From SIG714 sp964638675 (GTDB taxonomy: Bacteria > Bacillota > Clostridia > Oscillospirales > CAG-272), in assembly GCA_964638675.1 (NCBI GenBank), contig CAZXAU010000012.1, forward strand, positions 4,289-68,288: DNA of 64,000 nucleotides. Reading direction: 5' to 3'. Positions 42,168-52,253 of the stretch are shown piece by piece; positions within the stretch are counted from its first letter, which is position 1; each line of letters opens with the position of its first letter. The notes beneath the pieces were generated by a model. It searched no databases, was not told where the DNA came from, and saw only the letters and a program-made list of their open reading frames with translations. The position numbers were made by a program, and so were the translations under genes.

Positions 42168-45100
42168 TCATTCGCTTTCCACCTCGATATAAGTATAGAC
42201 ATTGGGATCAGGCATTCTCAGTGTCGATTTATATGTATTCAGTATTGAATGGTCTTCGCTGTAGGGAACTGCAAAGACACAGTCTGTGCGGCGGTTGTCG
42301 AGACAAACATCGTAATCAATATAGGGGGGGACTTTTCCTTTGAATTCAACCCTTTTTAATTTTGAGGTACCGAAGAATACATATGTACTGAGCTTTTCTA
42401 TTCCGCTTCCTAATACAACCGATTCAATACCGATATTCTTAAAGGTTGTCACAAGTTTTCCGGTAACGCTGTCGGGTATTGTGCAATCGATAAGGTTACA
42501 ATCGATGAAGGCTGAATCAAGAAGCGTTTTTACACTGTCCGGTATTCTGACATGCTTTATCGTATATATATATCCGAAAACCAAGCTGCCAATTTGAATA
42601 ACCGGCAAACCGTTATGAGTTGATGGTATATTGATCGTTTCGCATACTCCTCCCGAAAGACCATTGCCGTGTGCAACGCTCCCGTCTCCTATCATGTATG
42701 ATACGACCGTTCCGTCAAAACCTTCCTGATTTTCACGTTTTCCCGATATATCAAGTCCTGTATAGACAAGATATTGACAGGGTTCATATGCCGAGACCTC
42801 AATTTTGATATTATCACTGACATTCGGTATATATATCTTTCCGATTTCTTCATTTGTATATGTGTCATAGGTTATCTGCTCTTTACCCATTTTTATGAGG
42901 TAGTTGGTTATCATTTTACCTTCTTGAGGGATGATATTTGCAGAAAATGAGCCGGAGTATTCAATATATTCGGGTAGGTTATCGATTGAACACCCTACGC
43001 CTATGAAAGTCACGCTCGGATTGATATGTTCGTAAACCACCGTGATCTCGGGGTAACGCTCCGATATTTCGTCAAGCTCCAAGAGTGATACTGAGGGAAG
43101 GTGTATTATTCCCTTAACGGTTGCCGAATACATCCGATCGAGTGCCGTCCGAAGGCTATACAGCTCGCTTTCATGCTCAAGGCAGAAATCAAAATTGACC
43201 CATCTTACAACCGACCCATCGGGCATGCTTTTGATGATATACGGAACATCAATTGTATTTCCCGGAATATTCTCAATGTTTATTGCTGTGAGATTTTCGA
43301 CACCGTAAAGAGTGCATTCGGTAAGATATGGCTGATTTCTTATTGTCAGAGACGTGATACTTGCCGGCAGATTCAGCTTTTTGAGAATTCCGCCGTTTGG
43401 GAGAGCAAGCGACGTAATTCTTGTATTGTCAAAATAGGCATTTTCTATATTTGTACATCCCGACAGATCGACAGGTCTGCGAAGATTCAGACAGTTGCGT
43501 GCATCGATCGTCTGAAGCATTCTGAGATTTCCGATTGTCAGATCGGTGAGATTGGGATTTGAGTAATCCTGAGAAGGGTCGCCTACCTTGAGAGTGCGTA
43601 GATTTCTTGCCATATGGCAGTCGAGCAGACCCACCTTTAAGCCTGACAGATCACCGATATCCTTCAGCTGAGATGCCGAATATATGATTATTTCGGTATC
43701 ATTTACATTTGAGAGCGGATTTTGCAGAGTATATGAATTATCTTTAAAGCCTCTCGTGCTGACAGTATACGAACCGTACTTGACACATGGGTAAATGTCG
43801 GCGTACGGTGTTACGGTGATGTCGGCTTTTGCATAACCTCGCATCTGTATATAATCGGAGAGAGCGTCACCCGCATGGTATTTGCTGTCGATATAGCGGA
43901 AACGGTTATACAGCCACCATTTTCTCTGCTGTTCCTTTGAGCCCTGAAGCATAGGAAGATATGTAGCATCATTGTTCAGGATCAGCGGAAGAATACATTT
44001 TGAATATGAGTCCTCATTGAATATTGCTGCACTCCATTTTTCCTGATGCTCTTCAAAACGCTTCTCTGTTTCATCATAACTGATGATCGATGAGGTCCTG
44101 AGCGACTTATACATTTCCGCAATTTCATCGCTGAATGCATCACGGAGATTGCACCAGAAAACCGAATCCTGACCGTTATATACATCGGCACCCGAAAAAG
44201 TATCTCTGTCTTCGAGAGAATAACCGAATACAAGAGAACCTTCATTGTTTATTCCGATGGCGGTATCCATATCATACGGTATCCAGAACCATCTGTTACC
44301 CCCGTCGCCTTCCACGCGGCTTTTATAGTATGTTGGGAATGCATTTTTTGCCCTTGAGTCAACGAGCAGAAAAAGCTCGGTGAAAAGGTAATAGTAGATA
44401 GATGAGTCAATGCTGAAATGATCGGATAACTCATTTTTGAATTTAGCGAGACGGTATTCGGGAGTGTCGTGTGTATAAGTGACACCGCCGTATGTCACGG
44501 ATTTTGAGAGTTTAATTCCGGTTGCCGCTTCACGGTTGGTTGAGACTACCCATGAAACCATCTCGTGAAGCTTTGTTTTATCGCTGTTACCGTCGGGGTA
44601 TCTTCCCTCAAAATCCTTGAGCCAGCTGTCTCCTTCAAAATTATCCGATTTGAAAAGAACCCTGTCAGAGGTGTTGTTAAGTATTTCCCAGCTTTCATCT
44701 CCCTGTTCAAATCCGAACAGCTCCTCACTTCCTTTATCGTTGTTGAAATTCATTTTTGCGTAGAAGCTGCTTTCGTTTCCGTCATTGTGAAAAGCCACTA
44801 TCGGAAATCCGTCGATCCCGACACGCACACGGCTGTCTGCCTTTTGCGGTGGCACTTTGAAGGGCTGTGCGTCGTTATACAGCCTTACAAGCTCAACGTT
44901 GTTCGCTCCCTCTGAAGATGCAACATCTGCCTTGAAGGTGAAGGCATCGACCGGGATCGAACCGTCACGGATAGAATACATGTTGCTTGTGCTGTCATCA
45001 CTTGTAAATCCGTTTTTGAATTTTATCTTGAAGTTTTTACGGAAGTAGAACTGAGAGGATGTACCCTGAACATTTATTTCCGTACCCTTCGATCTAAATG

Positions 45101-47597
45101 ATCTGCTTTTGCTGAACGGATCGGTGAATTCAATGTCAGCACTTTTCTTGTCGCCTTTGTATTCGGGAAGCTTTGGCGTATCTATTATCATATATGGGAG
45201 CTTATCAGGCAGTTTTGAAATATCGAGTAAACCGTAATCGTCATAATTGTCATTGTGTGAAAACACTCTTTTGCGTTCGCTTCCGTTTTGAATGTCGGCT
45301 ATATAATTGTTCAGCATCTGCCGTCTTGTGAGATCGTTGTCATATACCCTGATGCAGTATATATCTGTCGTCGCACTGTTTGAACCAATGGTTATTCCGA
45401 CAGGTGACAGCTGACGGAAATCGTCCGCACCGTCACCGACAGGATACCTTTGTGCCGAGCAAATGACGCCGTTCATGTACATGAGTATAAGATGGGTTCC
45501 TGATTGCTTTTCGATTACAAACGATACACGGATATGTTCTTCTTCCTTGAATCGTGATTGTATATTGCATTGCTGTGAATAGAGCGAAGCAAGTGATGGT
45601 GTGATAACTATCCCACGTCCGTTTGCATAACAGGAAATTATCTCAGTTTCATAATCGGACACCTCGCTTGTTGAAAATTCAAATTCTATTGTTTTGCCGC
45701 TCTGCTTGAAATCGCTTCCGAAGAGCATATACGGAATGAAAACCCTTGCATTTCCGGTCAGACGGATAAAACTGTTCCCAAGCATGTCATTATGCCAACC
45801 GTCAGATACAAAATTGAAGTTATTGAGCTCGGCAGTGATCTGGTTGCTCTGATCTGCCCATACATCTCTTGCACTTTCCGAATTGCTTCTTCCTGCCGCT
45901 GTTAGAAAGAGAGACAGATCGGCGCTGACCGCTACGGAGCTTATACTTGTCGGACTGATACTGACATTGAATGATCTGTAGCTGTTGCCCGAAGATATCT
46001 CAAGCGTGTATTCGCCGGTATCCTCGGGAATGAACACCCAGGATTGTTCTTCCCGGTCTACATTAAGTGTCTGCAGAGCATCTCCGTTTACAGACAATGT
46101 GACAGGCGAATTGAGCTGACCGGGCGTATATACCCTGTATGGGATAACGAATGATATATATTGCTCCTGGATGAGCTGTCTGAAATCGCTTGCGATTATC
46201 GGGGCTGTGTTACCCTCAACCGATATTGAAAGATCATAATAGAGCTCATTAGATCTTACCGTTTCGCCGTCAATCTCGCATGTAAAATATACAAGGAGCG
46301 AATGGTTGCCGTGTGACAGCCCTGTGATCGGGTGAGTGATCTGTTCGCCCGAAAATGATACATCGGTGGTTTCGACCCTGTCGTCAATAACAAAATATAC
46401 TTTTTTCATTCCCTTGAAGGTCGGAATGAATGTATAATTCAAAGACGGACCTATATAGGTCTGTTTTCCGTCAAAACTTGATTCAAGCTTTACCTGAACG
46501 AGCGTGACTGAGTAGATAAGGAAGTCGGAAGAGCCGTATATATCACTCAGCGTGACCTTGACGGAATTGCTTCCCGATTTCAGATACTGCGACACCTCAA
46601 ATTCGACAACACCTTGATGAACATTTTTGATAAGGACATCCTCGGAATTTATATTCAGCACCATAGTTCCCGGTCCTGTCTCGCTCTTACTTTTGACAGA
46701 CGACCAGTTGAATGAAAAAGAGACGGGACTGCCTGTCGGTGCTGTTATACTGCTTTTTCCTTCATATTTAAGTGTAAAATGCGATGAAGAATTTCCGCCG
46801 CTTCCAAACTGTCCGACGCCGAGATCAAACGGTCCTGCAATTTTCAGTCCGCCCGATGTGAGATACCACATGTTTTCATTCTCGTCATAAAACATGTTGT
46901 CTGCCTTTGAATCCAGCTGTTTTTGAATTTCGCTCTGCATTTTATTTGCTTCATCATTTGATATTCCGTTTTGCTCACTGATCGGCGTTCCTGAGCTGTC
47001 ATATTTAGTCATGGTATATTCTGTCCGACCGATATCCTGCACATAAATGCTGTCGATCGCTGTCGGAAGGGAATTGTTTTTTGCTTCGATTGACGATATG
47101 GCATCGTAATACCTGTTCATTGACAGTGAAGCTATCGAAGATTCATCGTAGAGTGTGATATCTCCTACAACAAAATATGGTATAAGCGAGAGTATACCCT
47201 CTGGAAGATCGGGGATATAGCTGTCATCATAGCTTCCGAATCTCTCAAGCTCGGGGGCATATATCAGGATGTAGGACAGTGTAGAAGAATTCATACTCAT
47301 CGCTATTCTGCCGTCACCGTCATATGAATAGTCGCATTTGTATCTGCTGTCACGGCAGTTCATATATACCGCTTCTACAGAAAACATTCCTTCGATTTTT
47401 ACAAATGCGAGCTGATTGTCAATTTTGCATTCGCTGAGTCCTATGTATCTGCTTTTTGTGCCTGCAAGCTTTCTCGCTTCAATATCGGAAATACAACGGT
47501 CTATGCTTCCCGCAATTGCCTGACCTACCGAAGCATCGGGCATGTCACTGATCCCGGATATCAGCTTTATCTGCTCTTTTATCTCTTTGAGTGTCAT
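42168..47597 (-). CDS. giant tail protein: head-tail adaptor, Ig, LamG, CotH kinase-like and LRR fusion
   Basis: The start is ATG 47597 after GAAAGAAGG; the protein has 1809 residues. Residues about 1-175 are a paralogue of the upstream adaptor (compare SLIPYFVVGDITLYDESSIAS with SLIPYFTAGELLLYDEPSLAS). Then come Ig-like domains (about 265-550), a LamG-like lectin fold (about 630-750), and a CotH kinase-like domain (about 835-1230) with INVQGTSSQ, FTFKADVASSE and the metal-binding PYDMDTAIG near 1105. Leucine-rich strands (about 1300-1440) and a BspA-like repeat with NIPSTHNGLPVIQIG and HVRIPDSVKTL (about 1650-1765) follow. It is probably a tail spike that binds and possibly modifies the host surface. 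Confidence 0.82.
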   Translation of the reverse strand: MTLKEIKEQIKLISGISDMPDASVGQAIAGSIDRCISDIEARKLAGTKSRYIGLSECKIDNQLAFVKIEGMFSVEAVYMNCRDSRYKCDYSYDGDGRIAMSMNSSTLSYILIYAPELERFGSYDDSYIPDLPEGILSLIPYFVVGDITLYDESSIASLSMNRYYDAISSIEAKNNSLPTAIDSIYVQDIGRTEYTMTKYDSSGTPISEQNGISNDEANKMQSEIQKQLDSKADNMFYDENENMWYLTSGGLKIAGPFDLGVGQFGSGGNSSSHFTLKYEGKSSITAPTGSPVSFSFNWSSVKSKSETGPGTMVLNINSEDVLIKNVHQGVVEFEVSQYLKSGSNSVKVTLSDIYGSSDFLIYSVTLVQVKLESSFDGKQTYIGPSLNYTFIPTFKGMKKVYFVIDDRVETTDVSFSGEQITHPITGLSHGNHSLLVYFTCEIDGETVRSNELYYDLSISVEGNTAPIIASDFRQLIQEQYISFVIPYRVYTPGQLNSPVTLSVNGDALQTLNVDREEQSWVFIPEDTGEYTLEISSGNSYRSFNVSISPTSISSVAVSADLSLFLTAAGRSNSESARDVWADQSNQITAELNNFNFVSDGWHNDMLGNSFIRLTGNARVFIPYMLFGSDFKQSGKTIEFEFSTSEVSDYETEIISCYANGRGIVITPSLASLYSQQCNIQSRFKEEEHIRVSFVIEKQSGTHLILMYMNGVICSAQRYPVGDGADDFRQLSPVGITIGSNSATTDIYCIRVYDNDLTRRQMLNNYIADIQNGSERKRVFSHNDNYDDYGLLDISKLPDKLPYMIIDTPKLPEYKGDKKSADIEFTDPFSKSRSFRSKGTEINVQGTSSQFYFRKNFKIKFKNGFTSDDSTSNMYSIRDGSIPVDAFTFKADVASSEGANNVELVRLYNDAQPFKVPPQKADSRVRVGIDGFPIVAFHNDGNESSFYAKMNFNNDKGSEELFGFEQGDESWEILNNTSDRVLFKSDNFEGDSWLKDFEGRYPDGNSDKTKLHEMVSWVVSTNREAATGIKLSKSVTYGGVTYTHDTPEYRLAKFKNELSDHFSIDSSIYYYLFTELFLLVDSRAKNAFPTYYKSRVEGDGGNRWFWIPYDMDTAIGINNEGSLVFGYSLEDRDTFSGADVYNGQDSVFWCNLRDAFSDEIAEMYKSLRTSSIISYDETEKRFEEHQEKWSAAIFNEDSYSKCILPLILNNDATYLPMLQGSKEQQRKWWLYNRFRYIDSKYHAGDALSDYIQMRGYAKADITVTPYADIYPCVKYGSYTVSTRGFKDNSYTLQNPLSNVNDTEIIIYSASQLKDIGDLSGLKVGLLDCHMARNLRTLKVGDPSQDYSNPNLTDLTIGNLRMLQTIDARNCLNLRRPVDLSGCTNIENAYFDNTRITSLALPNGGILKKLNLPASITSLTIRNQPYLTECTLYGVENLTAINIENIPGNTIDVPYIIKSMPDGSVVRWVNFDFCLEHESELYSLRTALDRMYSATVKGIIHLPSVSLLELDEISERYPEITVVYEHINPSVTFIGVGCSIDNLPEYIEYSGSFSANIIPQEGKMITNYLIKMGKEQITYDTYTNEEIGKIYIPNVSDNIKIEVSAYEPCQYLVYTGLDISGKRENQEGFDGTVVSYMIGDGSVAHGNGLSGGVCETINIPSTHNGLPVIQIGSLVFGYIYTIKHVRIPDSVKTLLDSAFIDCNLIDCTIPDSVTGKLVTTFKNIGIESVVLGSGIEKLSTYVFFGTSKLKRVEFKGKVPPYIDYDVCLDNRRTDCVFAVPYSEDHSILNTYKSTLRMPDPNVYTYIEVESE

Positions 47598-47610
47598 TAC
47601 CAACCTTCTT

Positions 47611-48198
47611 TCATATACAGGAAAACTTCTTTGAAACGCTTGTGAATCTTCCTTCATTGGGGGTCAAACGTGAGATCATGAGCTCATATCGGTTTTTGAG
47701 ATAGCTTGCGAGAGACGGCTCATCGTACAGTAATAATTCTCCTGCTGTAAAATAGGGAATCAGTGAGCAGATACTGTCGGGAAGAGGAAGAACACTGTCG
47801 GCAGAGGTTCCCGTGTCGGGCACTGTAAGCTTCGGATAATAAGATATGCGTATATCGCCGCCGTTTTTGTCACAGATGATCGTATGCGAATCTTCAAAGT
47901 AATAATCGACCTTATTTCCGTAATCGCTCTCGCTTGCCGATGTGATTTCGGCAATTCCAGAGTTTTTTCCGATATTATCGGTATTAAAAGACATTTTGCT
48001 TCCGATTTTAGTGCACTGAGACTCCTTTACCGTCACACAGGAAAGCGGAATGATATTCCTCATCTCAATATCAGCAAATGCACGTGAGATGCTTCCGTTC
48101 AACATGGATAAGTAATCCGAAAAGCAGGGATCGCTTTTATTCGATGCATCAACGCCTGCAAGACGTAACGATTCATCAATTAACTGTCCGTATGTCAT
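47611..48198 (-). CDS. head-tail adaptor (gp4/gp6-like) protein
   Basis: The 195-residue protein starts MTYGQLIDESLRLAGV after AGAAAGGAG. The C-terminal SICSLIPYFTAGELLLYDEP with the following NRYELMIS is typical of phage head-completion/adaptor proteins, which bind below the portal. Its length and helical N-terminus also fit. The first 175 residues of the giant gene just downstream are homologous, so a duplication followed by fusion is likely. It is separated from the capsid gene by a 243-base non-coding gap. Confidence 0.8.
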   Translation of the reverse strand: MTYGQLIDESLRLAGVDASNKSDPCFSDYLSMLNGSISRAFADIEMRNIIPLSCVTVKESQCTKIGSKMSFNTDNIGKNSGIAEITSASESDYGNKVDYYFEDSHTIICDKNGGDIRISYYPKLTVPDTGTSADSVLPLPDSICSLIPYFTAGELLLYDEPSLASYLKNRYELMISRLTPNEGRFTSVSKKFSCI

Positions 48199-48441
48199 CT
48201 TTTTTCTCCTTTCTTGATCCGTTTTTCAGTCGATTGAAAGTATCGGATCAGAAAATATTTTATGATAATGGGTAATGGGGAGAGGGGATTTTTTACTATG
48301 AAAATATTTTTTCACAAAATTGGAGTTTGTTCCTCATATCGGTCAATAAAAAATTTTCTCCCCCTTTGACTCCATTTTTCGTGAAGCCGCAGAAATGTCT
48401 TTTGAAAATGACATTCTGCGGCATTTGGTGTCTGCGTTTAA
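48199..48441 (-). other. non-coding gap between capsid and adaptor genes, with a strong hairpin
   Basis: GCCGCAGAaATGTC (48386-48399) pairs with GACAT-TCTGCGGC (48410-48422), one bulge. It lies about 20 bases after the capsid stop on the minus strand. There is no clear T tail. A second, weaker stem TGGAGT/ACTCCA spans 48322-48374. This could be an attenuator that keeps capsid mRNA more abundant than the tail genes. Confidence 0.5.
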
Positions 48442-49305
48442 TTATGAATACTTTACATTGATATTTATTATTTCTTTAGGTCTGACAACCTTTGCGTCAT
48501 ACAGGACAAATCCCTTGACAGCGTCTGCGAATTTCTTTTCGGGACGGTATGCTTCGGTATGAACGAGAGGGTTCGCAAATGCAACAGCACGCTGTGTTCT
48601 GATCATGATATTGTCGATCGCACCGCTGCTTGTTGTGTGGACGTTGTTTGACATTTTGACAATGACATTTCCGTACATCCCCACTCTCCCGTTTTTAAGT
48701 ATTTCGCTGTTGCCGGTATCTTTTGCTGTGTATTCACGGCGGAAGATCGTATAGAATCTCGGAGACACAGTTACAACAATAGTCGATTTCGGGTTGACAT
48801 CATTCTCATAAAGTTTCTGTATCGCCTCGTCAAGAACATAAAGAACATTCTTTTCGCCCTCACCGGCGCTTCCGCTCACGACCTTGGGTACGGTGGTATA
48901 AAGCTTGGTGACAGAACTGTCGACTGCGAAAGATGCGACATATTTATCCATTTCATTTGCAAGACCCTCACTTGTTTCGGCGTTGAGGGCATCGAGAATT
49001 CCACCCTGTGCCTGTGCCTTATCGATATCTCCTATCATATAGTTGAAATACTTTATCTGATTTATCTGCATGAGGATCGAGGTGTCTTCAATCTCCTCGG
49101 GACCTGTGATATCGCCAGATGATGATGCTATGGCGAGCGAGCGTATGGTCGGCTTTCCGACACCGAGAATTCTTACGCTTTCTCCTTTGTTTTTGACATC
49201 GCCCTCATATTTTCTGTTGCAGTCCTCGGTGAATACGCAAAGACGCTCATTTTCACGGATGATTCCAGCACTCCATACTGTGGGTTTAAAATTTGTGTAT
49301 GCCAT
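48442..49305 (-). CDS. major capsid protein
   Basis: The 287-residue protein starts with MAYTNFKPTVWSAGI after AAGGAGG. The N-terminus (FKPTVWSAGI...ENERLCVFTEDCNRKYEGDV) and later YMIGDIDKAQAQGG, ANEMDKYVASFAVDSS and STIVVTVSPRFYTIFRREY match the P22-like/HK97-fold coat proteins of small podoviruses and related Firmicutes phages. The C-terminal QRAVAFANPLVHTEAYRPEKKFADAV is typical of such coat proteins. It follows the scaffolding gene, as expected. Confidence 0.85.
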   Translation of the reverse strand: MAYTNFKPTVWSAGIIRENERLCVFTEDCNRKYEGDVKNKGESVRILGVGKPTIRSLAIASSSGDITGPEEIEDTSILMQINQIKYFNYMIGDIDKAQAQGGILDALNAETSEGLANEMDKYVASFAVDSSVTKLYTTVPKVVSGSAGEGEKNVLYVLDEAIQKLYENDVNPKSTIVVTVSPRFYTIFRREYTAKDTGNSEILKNGRVGMYGNVIVKMSNNVHTTSSGAIDNIMIRTQRAVAFANPLVHTEAYRPEKKFADAVKGFVLYDAKVVRPKEIININVKYS

Positions 49306-49334
49306 ATTTCCTCCTTAAAATATCTGTACTTAAT

Positions 49335-50198
49335 TCAGTAGTGCCATTTTTTCATACTTTCTCTTATCAAGTCATAATTGCGGAGTACTTCTTCCTGATT
49401 CATCGCATCAACCTGTTCGGGTGTAAAGAAGGAATTGCCGATATTTTCCGACGACGTCAGAGAACCCGGCGTTGCCCTCATATTCGCATAGCTCTGTGCG
49501 GCGATTTTTTTCGCCTTTTCATTGAACATTTGCGTCAGGGAGAGATAGTCAGAATAGATCTCGGCAAGCGGAAAGCTTCCGATCTTACCCTTTGCAAAGC
49601 TTACGAAGCTCTCGTCTTTTGCGAGTGCTTCGATATCGGCATCGGGGTATTGCTGAAAGAAATTCTCGGCATCATCCCGATAGAATCTGCTTTTTTCCTC
49701 TTCCTGCTCCATTCTTCTTATCGCTTCCTTGCGAAACGAGAGAAAATCCCTGAGCGGTTCTTTTCCGTCTTCACGGAATTTCTTCATCGTGAGAAATTCA
49801 TCGACATCTGCTGAGTCCTTCATTTCTTCTCCCGTAAAGGGATTGATTCCGCCGAGTGCTTCAATGACTGCATTTTCACGGGCGCTTTTCAGTTCAGACT
49901 GTCTTTTTTCCTCCCTGCGGCGTCTTGCGAATTCAGAATTCAGCTCGCTTGATTGAATATGTTTTCGGTTATCATTTTCTTTTTGTACCGTTTTGTATTC
50001 ACTCTCTTCGATACCGCCCTGCGATTGACCGTGTGAATTATCAAATTTATCCGAAATGTCCGCAATTTCCGGTTTTTCCTCACCCGAAAATGAGATGTTG
50101 CCGTTTTCAAATACGGATGTTGCACCGACTGCAGCGTTATTGCCCGAGCTTGGGGCACTGTCGGCGTTTGTTTGCGCTGCGAATTTTTCGTATTCCAT
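49335..50198 (-). CDS. scaffolding protein
   Basis: The 287-residue protein is hydrophilic, rich in Glu, Ser, Asn and Arg, with a charged helix (FARRRREEKRQSELKSARENA) and a C-terminal helical segment (SYANMRATPGSL, FFTPEQVDAMNQEEVLRNYD). It has no enzymatic motif. Position between portal and capsid genes and this composition are typical of phage scaffolds that guide procapsid assembly. The ATG follows GAAAGGAAA. Confidence 0.78.
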   Translation of the reverse strand: MEYEKFAAQTNADSAPSSGNNAAVGATSVFENGNISFSGEEKPEIADISDKFDNSHGQSQGGIEESEYKTVQKENDNRKHIQSSELNSEFARRRREEKRQSELKSARENAVIEALGGINPFTGEEMKDSADVDEFLTMKKFREDGKEPLRDFLSFRKEAIRRMEQEEEKSRFYRDDAENFFQQYPDADIEALAKDESFVSFAKGKIGSFPLAEIYSDYLSLTQMFNEKAKKIAAQSYANMRATPGSLTSSENIGNSFFTPEQVDAMNQEEVLRNYDLIRESMKKWHY

Positions 50199-50217
50199 TT
50201 ATATTTCCTTTCGTAAA

Positions 50218-52011
50218 TTATCCGACTGTATAAATATCTGCAAGCAATTTTTTAAGCTTTTTGTTTTCTTCTATGATATTTGAGATCCGGTCAATTGTAT
50301 CAGAGTTTTCAGACAGCTTTTCAAGTGAATCGTTCAGCTCTTCACGAAGCTTACTGTTTTCCTCTTTTAACAGCGTAAGCTCGCTCTGCTTTTCTTCTTC
50401 AATGCACCGGATAAGCTCGCTTTTGTCTGAAAGTGCATTGTCGGGATATGCTTTTATAAAGCTCTCTATCGATATGAGCCCTTTTGAAAGAAGTGATTCA
50501 AGTGCCGAAATATCACCTGCCGCACTTGAGCTTGTTCCCGATGTAACCTCAACAATTACATTGATATCCGCATATTTATAGCTGTCTGAGGAAAATTCGC
50601 CTTTATATGTTTTAGCTGTTCTCCCGTCTCCTGAAGTCTTTTTATATGTGAATTCATGTCTGTAATAGTAAAATCTGAAAAACTGTGCCAGTACTCGTCC
50701 CTGCTTTTCCTTGACAAATCTGAAAGCATTTTTCAGATCTTCTATAGGTCTTTGTGCCTGTGACTGAAGCTGTGCTATTGCCGCTCCCGACATATTCGCA
50801 CCTATCGATTCACCGGTCATGACTTCAGTTGCTCCTGTTACCGTTCTTGTAAGGCTGGTGATTGCCTCTACAAGTTGCAAAGGCTGGAGCTGCATCGGTG
50901 TTTCTGAAAGCTTGCGTATGCCGCTGCCGGTCTTTGTCCAGTCGACAAGGATCTGACCGGGTTCATTTGATATGACCTGTCCACGCAGTGCATCGGGAAG
51001 AACTATATACTTGCCCCATGCTGTCTCCTGTGCGGATAGGAGCATCATTCCGAGATTGAAATTTATTGCTTTTTGATTCGGGATCAGACCTTCAACTTCT
51101 CCGATTCCGTATATCGATTTTTCACGGTGTTCATAATTTCCCGCAACTATCGGATAGAGCGTGCACCCGACAGCTCCGGGTGTGTCAGACAGCATCGGGT
51201 CGTCGGGAAGGGATAGTGCCGCTTCATCCTCACTGAATGGGCTATTGCCTTCAAAGCGTTTTAAATTTGGGGTTATCGGGAATGCGGCGTTGATCGTGAC
51301 ATTCTTTGTCGCCTTTTCGCAGTAAACTGTTCCGTTATTCCGGAAATACCTTGTCAGAACGGTGCAAAGTCCCGAGCCGTTTTGTTCTTTTGTGAAATTT
51401 CCCCCCTTATCTTCATCGGGAACGATCTGCTCCGGGTCGACGCCGGGATCGCATTTCGCACGCAGTGAGGCGACTTCCTCACGTGATGCAATGATTATCC
51501 ATTTTTGCTTTTGTTCATCACACTCACGAGGATTGGAAAAAAATATGTTAAGCGGATCGATCAGCTCACAGCGAAGAGCACCGCAGGGATAGCCTTTCAT
51601 TCCTTTCGCTTCGCTGTCCCAATAATAGTGATAGAAATAGGAGCCCTTTATTGCCGCATCGGATATTGCCTTTCTGTCAAGATCGCTTTGCCCGATCTCT
51701 TTGCCTATGTAATCGGCAAATGAATTGAATTTTTCTATATCGACATGAGGGTCATCCGATTTATATACGATTCTCAGAGGTGTTGACAGGATCGCGGATT
51801 TCTTATTCCGACAGATCATTTTGATTATATTCACGACAGGCCGGGGCATATTTTTGGTGCGTTCGGTCACCTCGGGCCACTGTCTGCCTTCATAAAAATT
51901 TATGTATGTCGGGATGTTTTCGGAAATTCCGACTGCCGATTGATATGCAAGTGCATTACGGTAATCCTCCCACATTTTCAATGCACAGGATTCGTTTTTA
52001 TTCAATATCAT
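50218..52011 (-). CDS. portal protein
   Basis: The 597-residue protein is of P22-like portal type. Landmarks are MWEDYRNALAYQSAVG, PTYINFYEGRQWPEVTE, INIIKMICRNKKSAILSTP (from NIIKM), DAAIKGSYFYHYYWDSEA, and LTRTVTGATEVMTGESIGAN in the stem helix region. It has the long coiled-coil C-terminus (KEENSKLREELNDSLEKLSE) seen in some portals. It forms the dodecameric DNA entry pore. The ATG overlaps the stop of the previous gene as ATGA; a TTG at 52005 has better spacing from GGAGG. Confidence 0.88.
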   Translation of the reverse strand: MILNKNESCALKMWEDYRNALAYQSAVGISENIPTYINFYEGRQWPEVTERTKNMPRPVVNIIKMICRNKKSAILSTPLRIVYKSDDPHVDIEKFNSFADYIGKEIGQSDLDRKAISDAAIKGSYFYHYYWDSEAKGMKGYPCGALRCELIDPLNIFFSNPRECDEQKQKWIIIASREEVASLRAKCDPGVDPEQIVPDEDKGGNFTKEQNGSGLCTVLTRYFRNNGTVYCEKATKNVTINAAFPITPNLKRFEGNSPFSEDEAALSLPDDPMLSDTPGAVGCTLYPIVAGNYEHREKSIYGIGEVEGLIPNQKAINFNLGMMLLSAQETAWGKYIVLPDALRGQVISNEPGQILVDWTKTGSGIRKLSETPMQLQPLQLVEAITSLTRTVTGATEVMTGESIGANMSGAAIAQLQSQAQRPIEDLKNAFRFVKEKQGRVLAQFFRFYYYRHEFTYKKTSGDGRTAKTYKGEFSSDSYKYADINVIVEVTSGTSSSAAGDISALESLLSKGLISIESFIKAYPDNALSDKSELIRCIEEEKQSELTLLKEENSKLREELNDSLEKLSENSDTIDRISNIIEENKKLKKLLADIYTVG

Positions 52012-52211
52012 CTGCCTCCGTTCTTTTCGTCAAAGGTCGTTTTTTTCTTTCCGTTGAGCCATTCGTCGATTATTTCAGAATTGTCTTCAAGCTTTAAAGA
52101 TTCGCCGTATATTCTCTTTTTATCTGTCAGATTGAGAAGATAATCGACAAGATCTTCAAGATGTTCGATCCGTCTTACTGTCTCGAGATATTCTTTTTTG
52201 CGAATAAACAT
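52008..52211 (-). CDS. small phage protein between terminase and portal
   Basis: The 67-residue protein is helical and charged (KEYLETVRRIEHLEDLVDYL), with GAAAGGAG upstream of the ATG. It is not recognised. It may be a portal or terminase cofactor. Its stop overlaps the portal start as ATGA, so the pair is translationally coupled. Confidence 0.7.
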   Translation of the reverse strand: MFIRKKEYLETVRRIEHLEDLVDYLLNLTDKKRIYGESLKLEDNSEIIDEWLNGKKKTTFDEKNGGR

Positions 52212-52253
52212 TTTTCTCCTTTCATTCTCGGTGGGTGTCTTGTTTTATTCGGG

